Assembly: GCF_008831285.2 (NCBI RefSeq)
Contig: NC_045140.1
Span: 25,686,131 to 25,750,130 of the forward strand
From: Nymphaea colorata
Taxonomy: Eukaryota; Streptophyta; Magnoliopsida; Nymphaeales; Nymphaeaceae
DNA length: 64,000 nt
Direction: 5' to 3'
Positions 1 to 12,406 of this stretch are shown here, piece after piece. Under the pieces are notes generated by a model. It was not told where the DNA came from. It saw nothing but the letters and a program-made list of their open reading frames with translations, and made no database searches. A program made the position numbers and the translations under genes. Each line of letters begins with the position of its first letter. Position 1 is the stretch's first letter.

Positions 1-1106
1 ATTGAATTTTAGAATCAAAATGCTTATTTTTTAATAAATTAGAATTATTAAACAAACAGAGTACTTTATTTCCAGAATTGGAAAACTAAAACCTGGAATT
101 TTCATTCCATTCCAGTTTGGAGAGGAATTATGATTATGAAATATATATATATATATATACAAGTGATTCATAAAGTAAGGGGGGCCTCCTCCCAGCAGCT
201 TGCATCGGTATATAATTTTAAAAAGTGAAAAATCATAAAAGGTTAATAGGTCGTGCAATCAATGTAAAACCATATTGGGTCCCATGCAATTAGACTATTA
301 GAGTAAAAAAATCTAATTTTTTTCACTGGGTTAGATTTTATCCCAAACTCATACAATAGATTGATTAGATTTTTATCAATATCCAGTTTTATTTTTGTCA
401 TTTTCTCCTAGGTAGCTGGGATTGGACATAAATTTCCTACATTGTGACATGCGATGCGACCCATGCAACGAACTTTCGACTCTTTTTCAACTTAAAAGTA
501 TGAAGTTTCAACGCCCAATTCAGGTGGGTGGTGCTCTTGTTGACATCAGAGTTGCAAATGAGGTGGATCCGGTAGGAGGGTTTTGTCAAGAATTTCTTTT
601 TTCTTTAAAAGAACAATACGAATTTCTTTTTTATTTAAAAAAAAATACAGTTATTTTAAATGTCATTATTGGCTACAAGGACATTATAACAATGATGGAC
701 TACAAAACAAGCCATTGAGTATTATATTGAATAATGGAAAACTCATTAAAAAAAAGTTAATGTATTCTTTCCATGAAGCAAGGTGAGGTGACTTGATAGA
801 CCAACATTTCACTTCTTCCACCTTGATTGCTCCATAAGCGATTGATTAACATCAACACCTGTCCACCTGTTGCTAAAAGCAAAAGTAAATGCATTTCTTT
901 GGTCCCTCGATACCAACGTAAAACTAAAACTTATATTATAGTGTGGAAGCTCGTGAAAATGTATATATAACCAATGGCAACGATATGGATATCTGGTCTT
1001 CATCAACTGTAGAGGATCTTGCTTAAAGCAATGAATTAGAGAAAGTGTCCCAATTCCAGTTCAAAGAGTACTTTGTCTCAACAAGTTGCTCCTAACACAT
1101 CTAGCT

Positions 1107-1395
1107 TTTAAAAAATCAGATCAGATTTGGATTTAAGAAATGACATTTGATCATATTCTGATTCAGATATAATAAGTATATGATCGGATTCGGATTCAGA
1201 CCGGATTAAGTTTTAAATAAATACCCTATATCTAATACCCTTGCATTTTGAAGATTCGATCCAATTTGGATGCAGATATCATTGTAAAAGTCAGATTCTG
1301 ACTGAAAAATCAGATTTTTTGAATTCAGATATGACTTTTCTTCATTTATATTTGAATCTGAGTATATGAATATCCGAAAAACAGATATGGTTACT
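1107..1395 (+). repeat. Dispersed repeat family A, copy 1
   Basis: This segment can be aligned by eye with 51235-51530. Shared blocks in the same order are a 'gat(c)agatttggatttaagaa' block, a 'cggattcggattca' block, a 'cccttrcattttgaa' block and an 'attcagatatgacttttt' block followed by 'atttatatttraat'. It has no coding capacity and no clear terminal repeats, so the class is unknown. The divergence between the two copies suggests an old family. Confidence 0.6.
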
Positions 1396-2517
1396 CTGCC
1401 ACTGCTTCCCATCAATTTAAAATAACTTGCAAATGGCAGCGGAAATTAATGAATGAGAGCTTGCAACTCAACTGGGACCCTTAGCCCACTAATGGAGAGG
1501 CACAAGAAGATTATTATTAATGAGAAGTAGCCAAGCAGGTGTAGAGGTTGAACCTCTGCAATCTCTTGATGAAAATGACTACCTTTCCCTCTTCTCCCTT
1601 TGAGTAACACACCACAACCATCATGACAGATAGTGTGCTTCATCATTTATAAGAATATAGATGGTAGCTTCATGCTTACACAAGACTTTTTTTAAAGGAA
1701 AATGTGCCTTCTTCTCATCATAACCCTTACTTAAACATGAATGAAACTTTTAGGGCACTACTTTTCATTTTTAGATATGATTTTTACAGGTTTTAGCTGT
1801 ACCCCCAACACTTTGGGCTGTCATGGATCTTACTCTGGATTGGATGTGCCAAGATTCAGGTTTGGGCTTTACTAGATCTTGCTTGTTGGATTCAAATGAG
1901 TCTGCACTTAAGGTGCGTTTGTTTCACCGTGGATCTCAGATCCGTGGTTATCCATGGATTTAAAGCCGGACGCCCACTCTATCCCATCTTATATAGGATG
2001 TCATATTCATGAAATCCTAAAACTAGTCTTGCATGAATCTACCTCGATCTTCGAAGCAAATTCAGAAGACACTCACTAAGTGCCCATTACTACCAAATGA
2101 TCACTTTAGTTTCACTTTTCTCTTGGGGTGAAAGATGGGGCATGCTCAAGCAAGTTTCTGTTCAGTCTCAGGAAACTACATTACTTAGACTGAGAGCATT
2201 AGTCAATACAAAACCAAATCAGCAGTGCAAAGATGTGGACTTAGGAGCATATAAGTACTTTGGATTCGGATTGATCTAATTCACGTAACCACAGAAGGTG
2301 AAACATTGCATTATTCTAATCCATCTGGTGATTTTCAAGCCTTTGAAACGCTACACAATTTGGGCAATTGGGTATTCTGTCATCCAATCTTATAAATTCA
2401 ACGACAAACAGATTGACTAATTTGTTTCTGCAAAACAAATCAATGTTGAACACATCTATATAGCTGAGAAGTGCAGAAAAATGAACAGGCTCTTTAAGGT
2501 ATTCGTGGCATGTCATG

Positions 2518-2647
<130 letters not shown>

Positions 2648-4007
2648 TAGCGTGATTGACGATATGATTGACCGGAATTTTGCACTTTGTTGATTCTTTT
2701 ACCGGCGAATCCAATTCTCCTTCTTGTCTTTCAAGTCAAAATGAGAGAAGCACTTTTCTTGCTTTGTAAGACAAAGAAGGAATTGGGCCATTGAGTGACC
2801 ATCATTCATCCGGACGAGGAATCGCTTTTATGAGAACTCTTTGGTTGTATTTTTTTTCTAATTAAAGTGGCCTTAGTCTCATACTTAAAAATTTAATATA
2901 GTAAGAAGTGAAAACTCAATTCAAAAAGGAGTTGGCGCAACGGCTTGGGGAAAAGACTGGTAGGTTGTTAGTCTTCATTTTGGGTGTTGGAAAAAAAGGG
3001 TAATCAATACTCAAATAGCAGCGACAACACTAGGTGCACTAAAAGCAGACCCTCTCTTAAAAAGAAAAAAAATTGGATGGAAACTTCAACTCTAATGAAA
3101 TATGACCGTCCCCTATTCACCCGAAAGGAGGGAAAACGCAGAAAAAATGTACAGACAAAGGTCCAAAGTAAGTAATGGAAGAGAAATATTTAGAAATCAA
3201 TTCTCTTTCTAAAGTTTCTTTTTAAAGTTTTAAGGGCGTCATGCTCAAATATTCATAAGGTTTCAAAAACATGGAGAGCTCAATACTCGTTCTAAATTAC
3301 TGTCTCGAAACCATGTCTCATCCCATCTGCCCGTCCTTCACCTCAAAATGAGCGAAATAATCGGCCATTTTCCACCATCGTTCAAAATTTAAATTGGTAA
3401 AGGACAAGAATACCAATCAAAGTCTTCTTTTCTCTGTTCTCAGAGAAGTTGCTACTTTTAATGCACTACCGAGCGCAAAATCGAGTTTGAAGCAGAATCA
3501 TATTTTGACAACAAATGGCAGCAACAATCTTATAATGCAACACTATTATTTTGAAGATCTGGTATATTTATGGCTTTACAGAAGAAACAGTTTCATATAT
3601 ATATATACATACGAAGTTACGTTTCTAGCTTTCTTATTAACGTCCCTTCAAAAATTTTTACAGGAAAATGTGAAGCCAAGTTATCGGAATTGAACTTAAG
3701 AGGGGATCCAACAGAGTTCGAGTCAACCGCGCAAGGTCTACATGAAACGAGCACATACTGAGATGGGCATGACTGCAATCTCTATGTGTGTGCTTATTTA
3801 CAAACACATGAACCAGACAGTTTAACTAAGATACAAAAGCAAACGTATTTACACTACTCAGAATACAACGCGCTAGTAGTAAGCGTCAGAAGATTCTTCA
3901 GTGGTTTCATACTTGAGAGAAGGCTACACGGCAATGAACAGTCCAGGGGTCTCAGTTTCTAAATCTTGCTAGTCACCTGAACAACGACCTGCCCACACAG
4001 CAAGCAG

Positions 4008-6714
4008 CTATGGAGGTCCTGGATGGGTTGGTTGGCCGCGGGGTGGTGCTGGTTGTGGAATGTATGGGATCAGTGGCGTTCCATGCTCGATTGGACCGGA
4101 TTTTACAGTTGCTTTAGAAGTTGGAACAGGATCTATTGGGTGATAATCTTCCATGCTTATCATACTGAGATCCTCCTGAACAAGGAGAAGCGACGTGGAA
4201 GTCATTAGTCATCATGGTAATTTAACCATAAAGTACACTAGTCTGGGCGTGATCAAGATGATCTAGAGTCTAATATCGACTGGAGATTAATAAAAGAGCA
4301 ATATAAACTTCTCAGGTAGCAGACATGCTGAGTTCTGGAGAACTTTTCAGAAAAAACCAAAGTTCTTAATATCAGGATATTTTTCTAGACCGAGACTGCA
4401 ATAAATAACTACACATCTTACCTTCAGCTTTCGGTTCTTTGTTGATAAAATCACTTCTGTAACATAGTTCGAGGATCCTGCTCCTACATTCCATTCAATA
4501 AGTAAGATTAATGGCAAACGTGGTCATACAAAGGTGCAGTAATCTTCAAGAAAAGTCCCCAACCATCCGTTTAGGAGTCAAAAACAGAGAGTAGATCCAA
4601 TTCCTATATTCCACTAAGTAAATTTAACATCAACTCGACATGAAATGGACCACATGAACCAATCCAAGTGCTAAAATGAGAAATTGCATACAAATTGGAT
4701 GAGTCATACCATTCAGGTCATATATTCTGCTTTTCAAGAACAATAGTTTGAACACTGATCCTTCAGAAATGGAAGAGTATAATTAGATGTGCTGCTAGAC
4801 TGTCACAGATAACTTTCTGTTGCATTCAATTCCTGACTTGTGACTCAAAATTGCACCAGTCTGGATGCCTATCTCAAAGTTCCGTAATGGGGTGCAGTGG
4901 AGATGGTAACAGATCCAGGGAGAAATAAAAGGATTCAATAATAGGAGAGGTTGTCGGCAGAAACTAATAGTGGGGCCACGATGACTGTAGGAAAGGGGAG
5001 ATGCAAAATTATAGAATCAAAGGCAACTGCAAATAATTAACAGTGAATTAATTTCACAGGCTTTCCAAGTAATCTAGCTATTATTGGACAGGTAGCATAA
5101 AGGGAAGTGACCGCCAAAGAGAACATGTGCTGTAACACAAAATTATTGGCAGTCTAAAAAATGGATGTTGGCAGCCTTAAATCACAGTCAAATACTCATG
5201 TGTAACACGTGCATTCAGATGAAAGTGTTGGAACATAAATATCACTTACACAAGCATTACACAGTACTAAAAAATTTACATGCCTTAACTTGCTGCAAAA
5301 CGTTTCAATATGTGAAGAAGAAGATGTCAGAAACACTTGAGATTAATGGCATTCCAACAAAACTTCCCCTAATTCATTGAAAGCCTTGGCTGATAAAGAC
5401 CATAGAGATCAGATCTACAAGCATACTAATCATGATTTGGAGGCACATGAAACAGAAAGCCTATGTTGCTTGGATGTTATCCGCATTGGAGAGATTAGTA
5501 TCCATAAAGAATTGGATGAGTGTCGGCTAAATTCTAGCTTAGTAGTTTCACTGATCATTTTCAGTATCTGAAAGAAAAAAATGCTTTCTGAATTGTTTTT
5601 CATGCTCTTCCAAGCACGTTCAGCACAGAAAAAGATATTAACTAAGAATCGTTTTTGCTGCTTAGCATTAAAAAGCATCATTAAAGAGTTGGATTTGTAT
5701 GAATACCAAACGTTGACCAAAGCCAGCACAAAACCTTTAAAATTGATTATAGAATCTTACAAACATTAAGAATTAAACTCAGCTAAACTTTCAAAACTAG
5801 GAGCTGCAATCGTGTGTAATTCTTGTCATCTTTGCTTGTCAAAGCACATTAAACATTTGCTGTACGGAAATATTTCTGACCAATGAAAGTTTCTTTATGC
5901 TCAAAATTATACTGTCATATAAATAATCCAGAAAAGAATAGTTATGCAGCTAGTTGTAATAATGCAGCAATATGCAGTAATAATCAGTACAAGAAGAACT
6001 TTATATGGCCCAAGATGAACATCATAATCACCACTAAACATTAACTGCTTAAAGCTCAATAAGATTACCACCGTTGAAATTTTCCAGATCCATGATGCCT
6101 GAGCATTTCAGAATAAATAATGAACTAAAAAAATGAAAAAAGACTCGTTTTAGCAGAATAAGTTGTCCAATCAAGCATAAAGCACATGCAGCGTGCATTA
6201 TGCAGAATCACTCGTTGACTCTTGTAGTTTAGGATTTTTCAATTTTGGGGGTTAGTGAACCCCAGACCTTTGGGGCGTGTGAAAATGAGCAAGTGCATCG
6301 TTGCAGAGTAGGAAATAAAACGCCTATGCCTGTGAACGATCACAAACACGCGTCTCGAAAGAAATAAATGCCCCCAAAATGACATCATGATCCAAAAGAA
6401 GTGTAATCTGGACCTCAGGTTGGAGAAGAAGACAAAACCATAGATCTAATATAGATCTCAATAACGAGAATGTGGGGAGTTTAATGACAGAAAAAAACAT
6501 CCCAAGGCAACAGAAACCAATTTCGATGCTTCAGTAGCAGAATCAATCTCAGAAAAACAAACAAAATATTCTCATATGTTATTCTACTATCAACAACTAG
6601 GTAATCAAGAAAAGACAAGAGCGATGGGAGCTTCTACTTTTCCACCCGGTTGGCACTACTTTACAAATGTTGAAGCATATTGCAGAAGTGCACTATCCCA
6701 TGCTGAAGCTCTCT

Positions 6715-6746
<32 letters not shown>

Positions 6747-6772
6747 GTACACACACACACACACACATACAG

Positions 6773-6819
<47 letters not shown>

Positions 6820-6919
6820 CTTGGGAACGGTAGCTTCTGTTCGTGTTGGTGAATGCGAGGAACAGAGAAGACGCTCCTAACGCCAAAATCAGGACGCCCC
6901 ACAGACGGGAAGCCCTCAT
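4008..6919 (-). CDS. Secreted peptide precursor, TWS1/CIF-like (candidate tyrosine-sulfated peptide)
   Basis: Three exons on the minus strand, 6919-6820, 4483-4422 and 4175-4008, give 109 residues with phases 1 and 0 and GT-AG borders. Residues 1-28 have a basic start and a hydrophobic core (LWGVLILALGASSLFLAF), as in a signal peptide. The tail carries an acidic tyrosine motif (M-E-D64-Y65), then a Lys/Pro-rich stretch to GPIEH85-GTPLIPYIP, and ends proline-rich. In the CIF/TWS family an Asp-Tyr pair marks the mature peptide start and Tyr is sulfated by TPST. From memory, TWS1 is cut by the subtilase ALE1 after a His followed by Gly; here D64-H85 would be a 22-residue peptide. Splicing is well supported; the TWS1 assignment is inference from motif memory. 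A conserved secreted protein of unknown role is the alternative. Intron 1 begins directly with a microsatellite. Confidence 0.68.
6711..6818. repeat. Compound microsatellite (CT)n(CA)n(GA)n at the intron 1 donor
   Basis: On the plus strand a CT run is followed by a CA run (one CGTA interruption) and a long GA run. On the coding (minus) strand the GA run reads as CT and starts one or two bases after the exon 1 splice donor at 6819-6818, so the 5' end of intron 1 of the peptide-precursor gene is simple repeat. Confidence 0.95.
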
Positions 6920-6978
6920 GGCTCAGAAACAACTATCACCAACAAATGCAGATACCCTAAAAAACCGTAAAACTCATC

Positions 6979-6990
6979 TATGTATATATA
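6979..6990 (-). promoter_or_regulatory. Possible TATA box of the peptide-precursor gene
   Basis: On the minus strand the sequence reads TATATATACA about 65 bases upstream of the start codon at 6919. That spacing would give a 5' leader of roughly 35 bases. TA-rich tracts are common here, so this rests on motif and distance alone. Confidence 0.4.
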
Positions 6991-8098
6991 CCTCTACCAC
7001 CTTCACCGCCTTAAACAGACCTCATGGGCTGGCTCATGGCACAAACAGAAGAGATCGACACTGACCAAAATCCTGCAGCACCCACCTGAGAAGCCTCCTG
7101 ACAAAACAAGAAATGGGAGACAGAACAAGGGAGAAAAGAAGAGACAAGCATATATCATCATGCATTCTTTAGTGTTATGTATTCAAACTTCAAAGAAGAG
7201 AAATTAATGGAGAAGGTGGTGGAACTCCGCAGGAGAGTAATTAATGGAGGGGAAGGGATGGTGGAACTTGAACCGCCACTTTACGGTGCAGGGATTTGAT
7301 AAATTGGCGTAGAGCACGTCTCCTCATGACTGCTCGACAGACCTTGGTTTCTGAGTTCATGGTTCCTTTGCCTCTGAAACAGAATCGCCCAAAATAACCT
7401 CTTGCATTCTTTATGCGTTTATGGGGTTCGAATTGTGGGCAGGCTTTAACTCCCATTAAAGATTTCACATCATTACTCATTTGCACGTCAGTGTTGTGCT
7501 TGGACCAACAGAGCTATTTACAACGAAAACGCAGACCAGGATGGCTGAGCTTTTATTGCATTTCTGGTTTCTGATTCCTTTTGAAGGGAACAGGATACGA
7601 CCGGAGTCATACTTTTACGATGATCTTGTTGACCATACATGCATTTTTGTCAAGAACTAAAGGAAATAAAGAAGAAACACTATGCTGCTCTGTTCACATG
7701 TCAGTGCGGCCTAGGTGTTTAAGGTGCTCCAGGGGAATTAAAACATAGTCAGATAGTTTCCTTTTTTTTTTTAGTTTATGAGGCATGGGAAATCGAAATT
7801 ATTAATCAATTGTCATTTGGCTAGAAACATTAAAAAAATATTTTAAAATAGATAAATAACATAAATATTTTTTAAAATACATTAAAAATGGATTAATTAT
7901 GACACTTGGCACTCTTAAATCGGCCCTGGGATTGAATAGATCATTGTATGCTGTATCCTATAGATTTAGACTCAACCATGGGAGGGTACGAAACCTAGCT
8001 AGAGCATCAGCCACTGTTTGTGACAAACTAAGCATCTACCGGCTATCTTGCATCTGATAACATTATATATATATATATATATATACCGACTTTTGAAT

Positions 8099-8247
8099 GT
8101 TATCAAATGGCTAAATGTTTTAAACCATAGCAAAATGCATCATAAGTAATGCTAAAAACACCATATTGTCGTTATAACATAAACCATTTCTAGTGCTTCC
8201 ACGATGTTTTTAGTAATAATTGTTAAATATTTTGTCATCCGGCAGCA
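8099..8247. mobile_element. MITE-like element, family B, copy 1
   Basis: The left end reads gttatcaaatggctaaatgt and the right end, on the other strand, reads atgctgccggatgacaaaat. These are imperfect terminal inverted repeats with the core GGATGGYYAAAATTT. The interior contains short blocks such as cataaacca. Two segments at 39431-39553 and 39799-39955 have the same ends and layout. It is non-coding and about 150 bp, so it would depend on another element's transposase. Confidence 0.5.
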
Positions 8248-10874
8248 TTCAATACTATATATATATATTTGTTGAAATCAATATCCAGTTAAAACCACGC
8301 ATAAACCATCGTTAAAAACAGTATAACTATTGTTACATCATAAACAGTTGCTCGTTTCGTTGTGTGGTATTTTTAGTGTCTGTATTTATATTTAATCGTT
8401 CAAATGTTCAATAAGGTTTTGATAGGTTTTGTTAAGAGCGATGGGTCTTGTCAACCAAAAAGCAACAAAACCCTTACGGGGCACACGATGGCAGGATAAC
8501 AGGACTGAGCCTACCTCTCTGTCTTTCATCAGATCCGTGCGAGAAATTTGGCCCTCCATCGGATTTGAGATCGGCAGATTTCAACTCTTCCAAAAATCTC
8601 CAATCCCGCGTTTATTATCAGCACCGCTTCATCACTATTAATCTTAGTCATTGAATACTAAAAAAAATTGTATAATAATTAGGTGTCAGACAATTTGAGA
8701 TATAATAGTGATGAATATACAATGTCTTATATACATAAAACACTTTATGTATATGTGTGTGAGTGCGTGTGTTTATGTGCAATCATTTTACATTTTAGCC
8801 GTTCATTATTTCAACACAGGTAACTAAGAAAAAGAAAAGGAGCTTGAGAGTTTTAGTCAAATTAATGACTTTTTTCTTCTTAATTTTCTTCCAACTATCC
8901 ATTTTTAGAGAAAGAAGCTTGAGAATGATGACTTTGGCTTTCTAAAGTCAACTAACCATTTATTCAAGCCGTCTGGTCCAACATGATGACAACTAAAATA
9001 AAAGCAAAAGAGAGAAAAAAAGTGATAAAACATTTTGTCATTTAGTATTCTTGTACACCTTTCTTTTTTGCTTTTTTCTCAACCATTCTGCTGATTAAAT
9101 GGTTGGGTCACTCTATTATATATATATATATATATTTATATCAGGCTTTTTGTGTATTCAGATAATGACACAGAGTGGTGCGCTATATATCATGAACGTG
9201 ACAGTGGCGTATATATTTCAAACTTAGTGTGTTGCATAATTGTGTCAATTATTATGTATGGCCATGCATATCTCTACATTCCGTGATTAGAATTTCCCTT
9301 GCTTTATTTGTGTGTTTCTCTTGGGAGCTCATGTTCTTAATTTGGCTACATTTAGTAGTTAGCTATTTTTTTTTTACGACAAAACGACAGGCCCAATTGC
9401 AAAGAGATTTTCTCAATTATTGTCGGATTTTCATCTATAACTATATGAGCTTCTCATTTGGCATTTTTGGAACTTTCCATTCATATCCATCGCTTTCTAT
9501 AAAAATTCAAATTACTGCCTTTAAATCATTTTCCTAGGTTGGCACAATAGGCGGGGGTGTGAGCTGATAGGTCAACTTTTTGTACTGCAAAATGGAGCCA
9601 ACATTGAAGTGAGAGAGCACCCCAAGACACTAAAACAGGTGGGTGGATGAAGCTTTCGGCTTTCAATCGAGCAGTGTGTCTCTTCTGCTCACCCAAAAAA
9701 TATTGTCTTTGAATCACTAGTACTGCAGGTTATTCTCCATTTGCGCGCCTTTCATCAATTATTCATAACAACAAGGAGAGACTGATATTGAATCGAAGCT
9801 TTTAGCACTTTCATCCATGCATCGACCCAACTAACTTTAGATTGATTAGTTGCTCTGCCTACGTCCCATAATTCCAGTAGCATCAAAGAAGTGCTCTACA
9901 GCAAAATATGTAGGAAGCTCTGGCGCAAACATAAGTATGAATTACTGACGCTTACTAGGATCGTCACCGTTGCTCATGCCAGTGTGATAATGTTACAGGG
10001 GATCCAATATATATACATCATTGTCGATTATTTACGTTTTTGATCAACCACTACTGGAGCAAAAAATTTTAGCTAGATGAGTACTAATTCAATAATTTAG
10101 TGCTTTTAGGGGCACTTTATGTATATGTAAACAATCAAATATATCAAAATATTAATGTAAAAATAGGCATACTTTGTGAGGCTGATGTGGACACAGCCAC
10201 CATCTGGCTCCGCCGCTGTCTTGAACCGTCAACAATATATATATTTGAGCGACGGTCTGGCTTCCTACTGCTCTTGTAATCTTTTAACGAGAGAAAGCGT
10301 AGCTTTGTAGTCTTGCTAAACTTGTTCGATATCCTCAACCCTCACAAGATCCTTCTATCATGCAAGTTCTCGACGAAGTTGATGCTTCCGTTCTTTGTTT
10401 CTCCGTTTTCCTTTTTTTTTATCAAACCAATTGAATTATATCCAAGAAGCTAAAATTTCTCTCCTTTCTAATTTCTCCCAAGTTTGAAGATGAGTCAATT
10501 TACTTACGCTCAGTAATTTTCAAAAATTATGGTTGGGGATCAGATTGGATTTGTTTGACAAACAAGATCTAATCTGCTAGCTCCGGTTTGTTTAGCTGCT
10601 AAGGCTTGTTCAAGTTGTTCCACCTCTACCGCTTGTTCCAATTGAAACACGACCGTTATACATGAGGGCACTAATATTTTTCATTTTGGTTCATTCTTAC
10701 ATGCACAAAAGCATGGCAATTTTTTCCAGAAGAGAAAAAAAGCGGCCCGTGAACCAGACCATTCCCAGTACCTTTCCCATGGATGTGTGCATTTGTCATT
10801 GAATGAGTGCGTTGCTTGCACTTCTTTCCAACGCCGAATTGACGTTGATGTAAAGCTGGAAGCTGTCAATCACC

Positions 10875-10898
10875 ATATATATATATATATATATATAT

Positions 10899-10929
<31 letters not shown>

Positions 10930-10937
10930 TATTTATA
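10875..10937. repeat. Compound microsatellite (AT)n(TTTA)n
   Basis: An AT dinucleotide tract passes into about eight copies of ATTT, followed by a short GT/GC-rich run. Simple sequence only. Confidence 0.95.
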
Positions 10938-12406
10938 TGTGCGTGTGCGCGCGGACGTGAGGTGACTGTCCAACTATCAGCTGTCTGGCGTTTCTTAGTA
11001 ATGTTGTTTCAAAAATCTAACCCTCGAATGGAGAACGTTAGAAAGTATGTAAAGAAATAATGCTGTAAATTTGATGTATTCTAGATCGATGGAAGGTAAA
11101 AACAGTAAGACTGTTAATTTTAGAAGCTAATAAAATATGATGTATGAGATTTGTGGATTTTTGAGTCTGTGTTTGGATGAAGAAATCCTTCTGTGCTTGT
11201 CGATGATGTAAAGGTACATAGTCATATGTGCATGACTCGTACTCATGTATAGGTCAGAAACATTGTGAAAGTGGGTCAACTGACCATATGTCATACACAT
11301 GAGGCTTTGTAATGCACCTTGGTACACATAATCATCTCCCATCATACACTTGAGGCTCTATACAATGCACCTAGTACACTTAACCATCTCTCATTTAGCA
11401 TCCATTTGTTATGGAGAGATAAGAAAACCAGCTAGATGGCCGGTGGATAATGTGCTATAATCCCAACAAAATCTAATCATGTTTTTTTGACATATGGTTT
11501 CTTCCACCGACTTCCAATGACAATTGAATTAGGGAAACCCTCTTAATCAGATAACGATAAATGACACACACATATAACAAATTGGATTAGTAACTCTAAC
11601 TTTTTAGAGTCACCAAGTTATGGAACCAGTGCCGTTAGATCAATTATGATGGAAAAATAAAGAAAAAAAATGATGGCCATTTTCATCATCAAATATTAGT
11701 TCTCATTCTTTTTTTTATGTTTATGTTTTTCTCTCAACCTTTCATGTAAATCAGATGAATGACCTCTAACTATTCAAAGTATATATATAAGTGTTTGGAA
11801 AAAAATCGATGCAAACGTAGATTCGTAGGACAATTGGAATCACATTTGGGCAGTTAAGATTATGTGGACAATATTAAAATTTTTGATTTCTAAACGAGAA
11901 AAGCACAATCTTTGCGGAATTTATTACCCGATCGATCCGTTCTGCGTGATGATATGGATGACAGGTTCGCCTTAAAAATGAAGACTGAAACTGCCTTTTT
12001 ACAAATAAATATACGTGGCCTTCTGGAAACTCCTCAGCAGTACTCGAAGCTCTCATTTCTCTTCACCAACGACAGACTCTGATCCAATTTGACATCATGA
12101 TGCGTGCCAACGTTAAAGTCTTTAGAAATAAATGGCTCAGACAGCTATTAGCTTGTGGAGATCAAAAGTAAAATAGTATAATTCGACTTTAGACTACAAT
12201 TTTCAAGGAAATGACCATAAATCAAAACTATATTTTGAGCTACAATCGTTGTCATGTTTCGCAGTAAGAACAATCGTTACCATGTTTCTAAATCAGCACA
12301 TACAAATAAAAAGGGAGAAGAATAAAAAGAAACAAGAGTTAGAAACAACTAAGGAAAAACAAAGAAAACAGTAATTTACAGTCTTCCATTTTCTATCTGT
12401 TCTTAC

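Larger units (their letters stand above)
6920..12406. other. Intergenic DNA between the peptide-precursor gene and SCL32
   Basis: This is the promoter side of the minus-strand peptide gene and the 3' side of SCL32. A minus-strand open frame at 7486-7241 (81 codons) lies upstream of the peptide gene but matches nothing I recognise. The rest is AT-rich, with TA tracts near 8063-8086 and 9115-9136, a family B element at 8099-8247 and a TA/TTTA tract at 10875-10937. I see no supported gene. Confidence 0.55.

Noticed and set aside
2930-3000. tRNA A-box-like sequence ttggcgcaacggcttgggg
   Set aside because: No B box at the expected distance and no clover-leaf arms, so neither a tRNA nor a SINE head could be supported.
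7241-7486. Minus-strand frame of 81 codons, basic C-terminus
   Set aside because: It sits upstream of the peptide-precursor gene and might be a small gene, but I recognise nothing in it and could not link it to exon 1 of that gene.
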